This document shows positions 7,801 to 13,304 of a stretch of DNA of 13,304 nucleotides, piece after piece; the first letter of the stretch is position 1, and every line of letters begins with the position of its first letter. A program made the translations under genes and the position numbers. The stretch comes from CABHOJ01 sp965649545 (GTDB lineage: Bacteria > Pseudomonadota > Gammaproteobacteria > Burkholderiales > Methylophilaceae). The stretch is from positions 1 through 13,304 of the forward strand of contig CBFGLF010000043.1 in assembly GCA_965649545.1 (NCBI GenBank), given 5' to 3'. The notes under the pieces are model-generated. The model saw nothing but the letters and a program-made list of their open reading frames with translations, did not search any database and had not been told where the DNA came from.

Positions 7801-8632
7801 GGGTCGCAACACTTTCCGCTTCTTCAATCCGGAGATGCAGGCGATGATCTCGGCGCGCATCCTGCTCGAGGAAGACCTGCGCCAGGCCATCCGAAACCAG
7901 GAGTTGTTCCTGGTCTACCAGCCCCAGGTCGATCACTCCGGTGCCGTCATCGGTCTCGAAGGCTTGTTGCGCTGGCAACATCCGACCAAGGGCCTGATCC
8001 CGCCCATGCAGTTCATTCCACTGGCAGAAGATACCGGGCTCATCCTGCCCATCGGCCGCATGATCCTCGACACGGCGTGCAAGCAGATCCAGGCATGGGC
8101 ATCGGTACCTTATGCCCGGCATCTCGAGATCGCGGTGAACGTCAGTGCGCGCCAGTTCCGCCAAGTGGATTTCGTCGAGCAGGTGTTCGCCGCCCTGCAG
8201 ACAGCCGGGGCCGAGCCGAGCCGTTTGAAGCTGGAACTGACCGAGAGCCTGCTGGTGGAGAACGTCGAAGACATCATCGACAAGATGATGCGGCTCAAGG
8301 CAGGCGGGGTGGGATTCTCGCTCGACGACTTCGGCACCGGTTATTCATCGCTGGCCTACTTGAAGCGCCTGCCATTGGAACAATTGAAGATCGACCAGTC
8401 CTTCGTGCGCGACATCCTCACTGACCCCAATGATGCGGCGATCGTACGCACCATCATCGCCCTGGGCCGGAGCCTCGGGCTCAACGTCATCGCCGAAGGC
8501 GTGGAGACCGAAGCCCAGCGGGATTTCCTGCAGGACAACGGCTGCACTTCCTATCAGGGGTATTACTTCAGCAAACCTATGGTGCTCGCCGATCTCGAGG
8601 CCTTCCTTCAGGCCAGGGCTACACAGGATTAG
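4847..8632 (+). CDS. Membrane sensor with solute-binding, PAS, GAF, PAS, GGDEF and EAL domains
   Basis: This 1261-residue protein probably makes and breaks the second messenger c-di-GMP in response to a periplasmic ligand. In order: a signal segment ending near residue 50; a periplasmic NMT1/THI5-type solute-binding domain (about 55-345, with LKWYHQFQFAGYYAA); one transmembrane helix (356-376); a coiled coil; PAS (about 409-525); GAF (about 536-689); PAS (about 695-823); GGDEF; EAL. The cyclase motif GGDEF is intact at 906-910, preceded by the inhibitory RxxD site (Arg897, Asp900). The EAL domain reads E-G-L at 1038-1040 but keeps Glu1038, Asn1098, Glu1133, Asp1160, Asp1161, Lys1181 and Glu1217, so it should be active. 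The start is uncertain: ATG 4847 has a weak AGGG, TTG 4823 has none, and GTG 4877 has AGGA and would give a more usual signal peptide. The ligand is unknown; family members bind pyrimidines and similar small molecules. Confidence 0.9.
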   Translation: MFCSNPRRIWVKTIDACRKTVARQWRFATPRLLCIIALCSTSLTSVHSLAAEQAVDLHLKWYHQFQFAGYYAADTQGYFREEGLKVNLIEGGAGRNALKAMLEGEAQYAITDAEVVLDRLQGKPIVAIAAIFQHSPYIILSRADRGIRTVSDLLGKKVMFEDGQGGVQFKAVLLREGLKITDLQALPHSWDLQDLIDGKVDAISAYATAEPNQLLAKGIKPAVLHGKDYGVDFYGDTLITSETEAKEHPLRVEAMVRATRKGWEYALSHPEEIIDRILMMPGVKERGITREILRKEHEAMRPYILPEVVEIGHMNPGRWAHIADVFVELGAVPRDYDLAGFLYLPEVHRDARILQWAIGGVSAIAFIIGTIVLWNLQMRRSVKRQTAELQEEVAQRLRAEEALHASEQMVRLTFDAAAAGIAMSTLDGRTILANPAYCEIVGYTETELHDIDQMDITHPDDAQKNTQLIDDLLAGRIEDFVIQKRYIRKNRSTVWVKVRVSLLREADGKPTNLIRVVENIEQQKQLETFKAIQNTILEQIAEGRHLPSILTSLVEMLETHYPQSLCSILLLEDQQRLRTGAYSRLPDAYMQALDGVQIGSGVGSCGTAAFEKRRVIVSDIANDPLWQDYRDLAAKHGLRACWSLPILSSRQQVLGTFAVYAETIHVPDDQELELLSSSSHLAGIAIERHASEEHLRLLENSIATLNDIVLITEAEPFDEPGPRIVFVNEAFERLTGYTREEVIGKTPRILQGENTQKSELDRIRAALKKWEPVRAEVINYKKNGEEFWLDLNIVPLADANGWYTHWVAVERDITERKRTEQEIQYLAFYDPLTKLPNRQLLMDRLAQQLTSSGRSEHCGALLFIDLDNFKILNDSHGHDMGDALLKQVAQRIVDAVRASDTVARLGGDEFVVILDNLSGEEAEAAAQSQNVAEKILHSFVEPFHLPGLEHHTTPSIGIASFGSKPVTVEEILKHADLAMYQAKAAGRNTFRFFNPEMQAMISARILLEEDLRQAIRNQELFLVYQPQVDHSGAVIGLEGLLRWQHPTKGLIPPMQFIPLAEDTGLILPIGRMILDTACKQIQAWASVPYARHLEIAVNVSARQFRQVDFVEQVFAALQTAGAEPSRLKLELTESLLVENVEDIIDKMMRLKAGGVGFSLDDFGTGYSSLAYLKRLPLEQLKIDQSFVRDILTDPNDAAIVRTIIALGRSLGLNVIAEGVETEAQRDFLQDNGCTSYQGYYFSKPMVLADLEAFLQARATQD

Positions 8633-8633
8633 C

Positions 8634-8648
8634 GGCCACAGCGTGGCC
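8634..8648. terminator. Hairpin between the convergent sensor and LysR genes
   Basis: The perfect stem GGCCAC / GTGGCC (6 base pairs, 3-base loop AGC) starts two bases after the sensor stop and abuts the LysR stop. It is GC-rich and symmetric, as expected of a shared transcription end, but no T-run follows in either direction, so it may act as a 3' stabilising hairpin instead. Confidence 0.4.
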
Positions 8649-9563
8649 TCAAAGTGTGACGGGGAAGCGTGCAGGGTCTCCCAGGGTTTGCAGCAGTTGG
8701 TCATAGACCAAGCGCGTCCGGGTCGGTACCGGCCCGCGTTGTGGGCGGTAGACATAGAGGTCCCAGGGCGGCGCCAGATGGTCGTCCAGTACCGTCACCA
8801 GCTTCCCGCTACGGATCAGCGGGATCGCCAGGCAACCCGGCACCTGGGCGAAGCCGATGCCGTTCAGTACCAGATCGAGCTCCGTCTCGGCGTCATCGGT
8901 GATGAACGCCGTCGCCTTCGGGGTGAACTGATGGCCGTCGGAGAAATACCACGGCCAGCATCGACCGGTGCTGCTATCCACCAGCCCGGTGGTCGGCAGG
9001 TCCAACAGGTCGTCGATACTCTTGGGCTTACCGACACGCGCGATGAGTGCCGGCGCGCCGACCGAAAAGAAGGTCACCTTGGCGGGGGAACGCGCGACGA
9101 AACTGCTATCGCGCAGGAAGCCGACGCGCACGCCGATGTCGATCTGTTGCTCGATGGCATCGGTGATGGCGTCCGACAGGCGCAGGTCGATCACGATCTC
9201 CGGGTGTCGGGCAGAGATCTCGCTCAATACCGGCAACAGGAAACGACGGCCGATGACCACCGGCGCCGTGATACGCACCGTGCCTGCCAGACTGCTGTCC
9301 TGCTGGTCGCTGGCGGTGGTGAACAGTGCGTCGATGCCGCTGACCATGTCTTTGGCACGGCTCGCCAGCTGTACGCCGAAGTCGGTGATGCGCATCTGCC
9401 GGGTGTTGCGATAGAACAGGGGCTCGCCCACCGTCTGCTCGAGTTGCTTGATGGCCCGCGTTACCGCCTGAGGCGAGATACCGAGGCGCACGGCGGCTTC
9501 CTTGAAGCTGTTCGATTCGGCGGTGACACAAAAGATTCGCATCATTTCCAGGCGATTCAGCAT
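8649..9563 (-). CDS. LysR-type transcriptional regulator
   Basis: The 304-residue protein has the usual LysR layout. An N-terminal winged helix-turn-helix (about 1-62) contains MRIFCVTAESNSFKEAAVRLGIS and PQAVTRAIKQLEQTVGEPLF, where the recognition helix is the stretch around PQAVTRAIKQLE. A linker helix and a periplasmic-binding-protein-like effector domain (about 90-295) follow. Such proteins act as tetramers that bind T-N11-A dyads and respond to a small molecule, often a substrate or intermediate of the pathway they control. It diverges from the molybdenum hydroxylase operon with 161 bases between starts, and a perfect T-N11-A dyad lies 33 bases before its own ATG. Control of that operon and of itself is therefore the obvious inference. 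The ribosome binding site is weak (GAGAAAG). The effector cannot be predicted. Confidence 0.9.
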   Translation of the reverse strand: MLNRLEMMRIFCVTAESNSFKEAAVRLGISPQAVTRAIKQLEQTVGEPLFYRNTRQMRITDFGVQLASRAKDMVSGIDALFTTASDQQDSSLAGTVRITAPVVIGRRFLLPVLSEISARHPEIVIDLRLSDAITDAIEQQIDIGVRVGFLRDSSFVARSPAKVTFFSVGAPALIARVGKPKSIDDLLDLPTTGLVDSSTGRCWPWYFSDGHQFTPKATAFITDDAETELDLVLNGIGFAQVPGCLAIPLIRSGKLVTVLDDHLAPPWDLYVYRPQRGPVPTRTRLVYDQLLQTLGDPARFPVTL

Positions 9564-9595
9564 ACGATGACTTTCTCAACGACCATGACGGGATT

Positions 9596-9612
9596 ATTCC
9601 AGATTATGGAAT
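9596..9612. promoter_or_regulatory. Perfect T-N11-A dyad, probable LysR-family binding site
   Basis: The arms ATTCCA (9596-9601) and TGGAAT (9607-9612) are perfect complements around the spacer GATTA, and the T at 9598 and A at 9610 are separated by exactly eleven bases, the LysR-family signature. The site is 33 bases upstream of the regulator start and 112 bases upstream of the operon start, suited to autoregulation and distant activation. The dyad is seen; binding is inferred. Confidence 0.6.
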
Positions 9613-9724
9613 TCAAAAATAACATCATTTCCATTTATTGCGTTTGATGATTTCTACATACTTGAGCGCAAACCGTTTTTTGCTCCATTGTTCGCATAAC
9701 TCCTCCTCATAGAAAGGACCCGCC

Positions 9725-10183
9725 ATGGTGACTCTCAACATCAATGGTCAAGACCAAGCACTCGATGCCCCGGATGACATGCCTATCCTCTGGGCGGTGC
9801 GCGACCTGGCCCAGCTCAGCGGCACCAAATTCGGCTGCGGCATGGCGCAATGCGGCGCCTGTACCGTCCATCTCGATGGCCAGGCCATCCGTTCCTGTGT
9901 GACGCCGGTGTCCGCCGCGGTCGGCAAGAAACTCACCACCATCGAACACATGAGCGAAGACAAGATCGGCCAGGTCGTGCAGGCCGCCTGGAGCGAGATC
10001 GACGTGGTGCAATGCGGCTACTGCCAGTCCGGCCAGATCATGGCGGCGACGGCTTTGCTCGCCAACAACAAGAAGCCCAGTGATGCCGACATCGATGCGG
10101 CCATGAGCGGCAACATCTGCCGTTGCGGCACCTATCCACGTATCCGCGCAGCGATCCACGCCGCTGCCGAGAAACTCGCCTAA
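9725..10183 (+). CDS. Molybdenum hydroxylase small subunit with two [2Fe-2S] clusters (IorA-like)
   Basis: This 152-residue electron-transfer subunit belongs to the xanthine oxidase superfamily and has the same length as isoquinoline 1-oxidoreductase alpha. A plant-type ferredoxin domain carries Cys38, Cys43, Cys46 and Cys58. The C-terminal helical domain carries Cys97 and Cys100 (CGYCQSG) plus Cys132 and Cys134 (ICRCGTYPRI), the second cluster that sits next to the molybdenum cofactor. It has no signal peptide of its own; if the complex is exported, it would ride with the Tat-signal-bearing large subunit. AAAGGA lies six bases before the ATG. The large subunit follows after ten bases. Close family members include aldehyde, isoquinoline and nicotinate oxidoreductases, so the name IorA is only a best structural match. 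Confidence 0.88.
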   Translation: MVTLNINGQDQALDAPDDMPILWAVRDLAQLSGTKFGCGMAQCGACTVHLDGQAIRSCVTPVSAAVGKKLTTIEHMSEDKIGQVVQAAWSEIDVVQCGYCQSGQIMAATALLANNKKPSDADIDAAMSGNICRCGTYPRIRAAIHAAAEKLA

Positions 10184-10193
10184 GGAGACCGCC

Positions 10194-12374
10194 ATGAACG
10201 CACCTGTCGATCAACCGATGAACACCTCCCGACGTACCTTCCTCAAGACCGCAGCCTTTGTCGCCGGCGGCCTGGTGATCGCTTTCTCCATCCCTTATGC
10301 CAAGCGCTTCCTGCTCCCGGGCAAGGAAGACGCCGCGGCTGATGCCAAGATGCCGGAACCCAATGCATTCCTGCGCATCGGCACGGACGACACCATCACC
10401 GTATTGCTCGCGCATAGCGAGATGGGCCAAAGCATCTGGACCACCTTGCCGATGCTGATCGCCGAAGAACTCGATGCCGACTGGAGCAAGATCAAGGTCG
10501 AGCACGCGCCTGCAGCCCCCGTCTACGCGCACACGGCTTATGGCCTGCAGATCACGGGCGGCTCGTCCACCACCTGGTCGGAATTCGACCGCTACCGCCA
10601 GGCTGGCGCGCTGACACGCGCTCTGCTGGTGCAGGCGGCCGCACAGAAGCTCGGTGTCGATGCCGCGACCCTTCGCACCGAGAACGGCAAGGTCATCTCC
10701 GGCGACCAGCAGCTGACCTACGGCGAACTCGCTGAAGCGGCGGCAGGGATGGAAACGCCGAGCACCGTCAATCTCAAGGACCCGAAGGACTGGAAGATCA
10801 TCGGCAAGGCCACCAAGCGCCTCGACGGTCCGGAGAAGATCAACGGCAGCGCCATCTTCGGTCAGGACATCCATATCGACGGCCAGCTCACCGCGGTCGT
10901 CGCCCGTTCGCCGGTGTTCGGCGGCAAGGTGAAATCCTATGACGACAGCGCCGCCCGCAAGGTCAAGGGCGTGAAGAACGTGGTCCAGGTACCGACCGGT
11001 GTCGCTGTCCTCGCCGACAACTACTGGGCGGCCAAGCAGGGCCGCGACGCGCTCAAGATCGACTGGGACCTGGGCGAGAACGCCAAGCTGGATAGCGCCC
11101 AGATGCTGGAAGACTATCGCAAGCTCGCCGGCGAGAAAGGGCTCGCGGCCGCCAAGGTCGGCGACAGCGCCGCGGCCATCGGCAAGGCCGCCAAGACCGT
11201 CGAAGCCGAATACACCACGCCTTACCTCGCGCACTCCCCGATGGAACCGCTCAACTGTACCGTCCGCATCGGCGAGGACAGCTGTGACGTCTGGACCGGC
11301 ACCCAGATGCAGGGCACCGACCAGCAGGCGGTGGCCAAGATCACCGGCCTCAAGCCCGAACAGGTCAAGATCCACACCGTGTTCCTCGGCGGCGGATTCG
11401 GCCGTCGCGCCAATCCCGCTGCCGATTTCGTCTCCGAAGCCACCCATGTCGCCAAGGCGGCAGGCGGCACGGTGAAGACGGTCTGGACGCGTGAGGACGA
11501 CGTCAAAGGCGGCTACTACCGCCCCATGTATCTGCACAAGGCCCGTATCGGGCTTGCCGCGGATGGCCAACCCATGGCCTGGGAGCACACCATCGTCGGT
11601 CAGTCCATCATGTTGGGCACACCGTTCGAGGCGTTCATGATCAAGAACGGCGTCGATGCGACCTCGGTCGAGGGCGTCGCCGATTCTGCCTACCTCAAGG
11701 GAGTCGCCGACCACACGGTCGAGCTGCATACGGTCAAGGCCAGCATCCCGGTCTTGTGGTGGCGTTCGGTCGGTCATAGCCACACCGGTTTCGTCATGGA
11801 GAGCCTGGTCGATGAAGCGGCCCATGCCGCGGAGCGGGATCCGCTGGTCTATCGCCGTGAACTGCTGAAGAACCATCCAAGGCATCTGGCCGCGCTCAAC
11901 CTGGCTGCGGAGAAGGCCGGCTGGGAGCAGCCTGCGGCCAAGGGCATCGGACGCGGGATCGCCGTGCACGAATCCTTCGGCAGTTATGTCGCGCAAGTCG
12001 CCGAGGTATCGGTGGAAGACGGCGCGGTGAAGGTGCACCGTGTGGTATGCGCCATCGACTGCGGTCTGGCGGTGAACCCGGATTCGCTCAAGGCGCAGCT
12101 GGAATCCGCCATCGCGTTCGGCTTAGGCGCCACGCTGCAAAGCCAGATCACGTTCAAGGACGGCCAGGTACAGCAATCCAATTTCCACGATTACCAGGTC
12201 TTGCGCATGAACCAGATGCCCAAGGTCGAGGTACATATCGTGCAAAGCACCGAGAAGATGGGCGGCGTCGGCGAACCCGGCGTGCCGCCGATCGCGCCGG
12301 CCGTGACCAATGCCATCTTCGCCCTCACCGGCAAGCGTATCCGCAGCCTGCCTATCGGTAGCCAGCTGGCCTGA
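10194..12374 (+). CDS. Molybdopterin-binding large subunit of an exported molybdenum hydroxylase (IorB-like)
   Basis: The 726-residue catalytic subunit should hydroxylate an aldehyde or N-heterocyclic carbon with water-derived oxygen. It begins with a canonical twin-arginine motif SRRTFLK (12-18) and a hydrophobic stretch, so the folded, cofactor-loaded complex is probably sent to the periplasm or held at the membrane. Cofactor-contact motifs are visible: GGGFGRR (399-405) and, near the C-terminus, GGVGEPG with Glu694, the likely base that activates the molybdenum-bound oxygen. The family arrangement of two aldehyde/xanthine dehydrogenase halves is present. There is no heme-binding CxxCH and no FAD domain. 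The protein is somewhat shorter than isoquinoline 1-oxidoreductase beta. The start has a strong GGAG that overlaps the previous stop codon region, showing translational coupling. The substrate is not determined; aldehyde oxidation is as likely as isoquinoline. Confidence 0.88.
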   Translation: MNAPVDQPMNTSRRTFLKTAAFVAGGLVIAFSIPYAKRFLLPGKEDAAADAKMPEPNAFLRIGTDDTITVLLAHSEMGQSIWTTLPMLIAEELDADWSKIKVEHAPAAPVYAHTAYGLQITGGSSTTWSEFDRYRQAGALTRALLVQAAAQKLGVDAATLRTENGKVISGDQQLTYGELAEAAAGMETPSTVNLKDPKDWKIIGKATKRLDGPEKINGSAIFGQDIHIDGQLTAVVARSPVFGGKVKSYDDSAARKVKGVKNVVQVPTGVAVLADNYWAAKQGRDALKIDWDLGENAKLDSAQMLEDYRKLAGEKGLAAAKVGDSAAAIGKAAKTVEAEYTTPYLAHSPMEPLNCTVRIGEDSCDVWTGTQMQGTDQQAVAKITGLKPEQVKIHTVFLGGGFGRRANPAADFVSEATHVAKAAGGTVKTVWTREDDVKGGYYRPMYLHKARIGLAADGQPMAWEHTIVGQSIMLGTPFEAFMIKNGVDATSVEGVADSAYLKGVADHTVELHTVKASIPVLWWRSVGHSHTGFVMESLVDEAAHAAERDPLVYRRELLKNHPRHLAALNLAAEKAGWEQPAAKGIGRGIAVHESFGSYVAQVAEVSVEDGAVKVHRVVCAIDCGLAVNPDSLKAQLESAIAFGLGATLQSQITFKDGQVQQSNFHDYQVLRMNQMPKVEVHIVQSTEKMGGVGEPGVPPIAPAVTNAIFALTGKRIRSLPIGSQLA

Positions 12375-12381
12375 GTTCGAT

Positions 12382-13304
12382 ATGAACTCGCTTGATTACG
12401 AGGTCCTGCAGCGCGCTTGCGAATGGCTGGCGCAAGGCCGTGGCGTGCATCTCTTCACCGTGGTGCAGACCTGGGGCTCCGCCCCGCGTTTGCCCGGCGC
12501 CATCCTCGCGATGCGCGATGACGGTCATCTGGTCGGCTCCGTTTCCGGCGGATGCATCGAGGATGACCTCGCCGACAAGGCACGTCACGGCGACTTGCCG
12601 AAGACGGCGTCGCTTATCGAGTACGGTGTCAGTCGCGATGAAGCCCAGCGCTTCGGTATCCCCTGCGGCGGACGCCTGCTGATCTTCGTCGAACCCTTGC
12701 GAGACGGTAGCGAGATCGCCCGGATCATGGAGGGCATGCAACAGCGCAAGCTGATCAAGCGCTCGGTCAAGTTAGGCACGGGCGAGAGCAAGCTGGCAGA
12801 GGCCTTGCCCGGCAGCACGCCCAGCCTCGACGGCGAATGGTTCCACAGTTATTTCGGGCCCAAGTGGCGGCTGCTCATCATCGGCGCCAACCAGCTCGGC
12901 GCAGTCCTCGCCAGCATGGCGCAGGTGCTGGATTTCGATGTGCTGATCTGCGATCCACGCGAGGATATGCGCGCCGAATGGCATGTCGAAGGCGTGACCT
13001 GGGTCGATGGCATGCCGGACGACGTGGTGCTGGAACTGCAACCCGACGCCCATACGGCGATCGTCGCCGTCACGCACGACCCCAAGCTGGATGACATGGC
13101 GTTACTGGAAGCCCTGAAATGCGATGCGTTCTACGTCGGCGCGCTGGGTTCGCGCAAGAACCAGGAGAAGCGCCGCGAGCGCATGCGCCTGTTCGACCTC
13201 AATGAAGGCGAGATCGCCCGCCTGCGTGGTCCGGTAGGGTTGCCCATCGGTAGCCGCACCCCGGCCGAGATCGCGGTCGCCATCCTGGCGGAACTGATCC
13301 AGGT
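12382..13304 (+). CDS. XdhC-type molybdenum cofactor maturation protein, 3' end missing
   Basis: XdhC-family proteins bind the molybdenum cofactor, help sulfurate it and insert it into xanthine dehydrogenase-type enzymes. The frame is open from an ATG seven bases after the large-subunit stop to the right edge, giving 307 codons of a protein usually around 330 residues or a little more. Family signatures are present: WGSAPRLPG, GSVSGGCIED (52-61, Cys58) and GIPCGG (Cys95) in the N-terminal domain. A Rossmann domain starts at about 165, followed by AIVAVTHDP, FYVGALGSRKNQEKRRERM and LPIGSRTPAEIAVAILAEL. The Rossmann loop reads G-A-N-Q-L-G (168-173), where most relatives have a glycine in place of Asn170. 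No clear ribosome binding site is seen, so translation probably couples to the preceding gene. Its position identifies it as the dedicated maturation factor for this hydroxylase. Confidence 0.88.
   Translation, partial: MNSLDYEVLQRACEWLAQGRGVHLFTVVQTWGSAPRLPGAILAMRDDGHLVGSVSGGCIEDDLADKARHGDLPKTASLIEYGVSRDEAQRFGIPCGGRLLIFVEPLRDGSEIARIMEGMQQRKLIKRSVKLGTGESKLAEALPGSTPSLDGEWFHSYFGPKWRLLIIGANQLGAVLASMAQVLDFDVLICDPREDMRAEWHVEGVTWVDGMPDDVVLELQPDAHTAIVAVTHDPKLDDMALLEALKCDAFYVGALGSRKNQEKRRERMRLFDLNEGEIARLRGPVGLPIGSRTPAEIAVAILAELIQ

Noticed and set aside
8430..9647. A 405-codon plus-strand frame spanning the sensor end and the LysR gene
   Set aside because: It overlaps two genes with strong family signatures in other frames and has no recognisable domain of its own.
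10038..12038. A 666-codon open frame on the minus strand
   Set aside because: It is antisense to the large hydroxylase subunit, whose cofactor motifs are clear. Its composition is that of a codon-bias shadow, rich in His, Arg, Gly and Asp, with no recognisable domain.
1..13304. Mobile elements, CRISPR arrays, tRNA or phage genes
   Set aside because: No transposase or integrase motifs, no regularly spaced repeats and no tRNA-like cloverleaf were seen by eye on either strand.

Overview
The window reads like a stretch of chromosome from a GC-rich, Gram-negative proteobacterium, most likely a betaproteobacterium. The signs are two outer-membrane-type lipoproteins (MltA and an entericidin), LplT and RpiA close to the enterobacterial proteins, and a PqqA precursor peptide of the beta/gammaproteobacterial type. 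A PQQ-using methylotroph (Methylophilaceae-like) would fit, but this is a guess from pqqA and gene style, not a demonstrated assignment. There are no tRNA, rRNA, CRISPR or insertion-sequence features, and coding density is high. No gene-free stretch exceeds 300 bases; the largest gap is about 220 bases, between rpiA and the c-di-GMP sensor gene.

Left part (1-3037): mltA enters from the left edge and ends at a bidirectional hairpin terminator. That terminator also serves a 23-codon pqqA gene on the opposite strand. Behind it, also on the minus strand, are a 47-residue entericidin-like lipoprotein and the lysophospholipid flippase lplT. Middle part (3038-4846): a 2-oxoglutarate/Fe(II) oxygenase of the amino-acid hydroxylase type diverges from lplT and converges on rpiA. 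The rpiA upstream region is shared with the next gene and holds four inverted repeats in about 140 bases.

Centre (4847-8632): one large gene encodes a membrane-anchored c-di-GMP enzyme. A periplasmic NMT1/THI5-type solute-binding domain is followed by one transmembrane helix, PAS, GAF, PAS, GGDEF and EAL. Both catalytic domains keep their key residues, so a ligand-controlled bifunctional cyclase/phosphodiesterase is plausible.

Right part (8649-13304): a LysR-type regulator diverges from an operon of a two-[2Fe-2S] small subunit, a Tat-signal-bearing molybdenum hydroxylase large subunit (isoquinoline 1-oxidoreductase-like) and an XdhC-type cofactor maturation protein that runs off the right edge. 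A perfect 17-base dyad with T-N11-A spacing lies in the divergent promoter region, so the regulator probably controls the operon. The enzyme lacks an FAD subunit and seems to be exported, suggesting periplasmic oxidation of an aldehyde or N-heterocycle with electrons passed to a respiratory carrier.

The left and centre genes look like ordinary accessory and housekeeping content. The observations most worth following are the stand-alone pqqA with its direct-repeat upstream element, the solute-binding c-di-GMP sensor, the exported FAD-less molybdenum hydroxylase operon, and the repeat-dense rpiA/sensor intergenic region. I see no clear sign of a wholly new multi-gene system.
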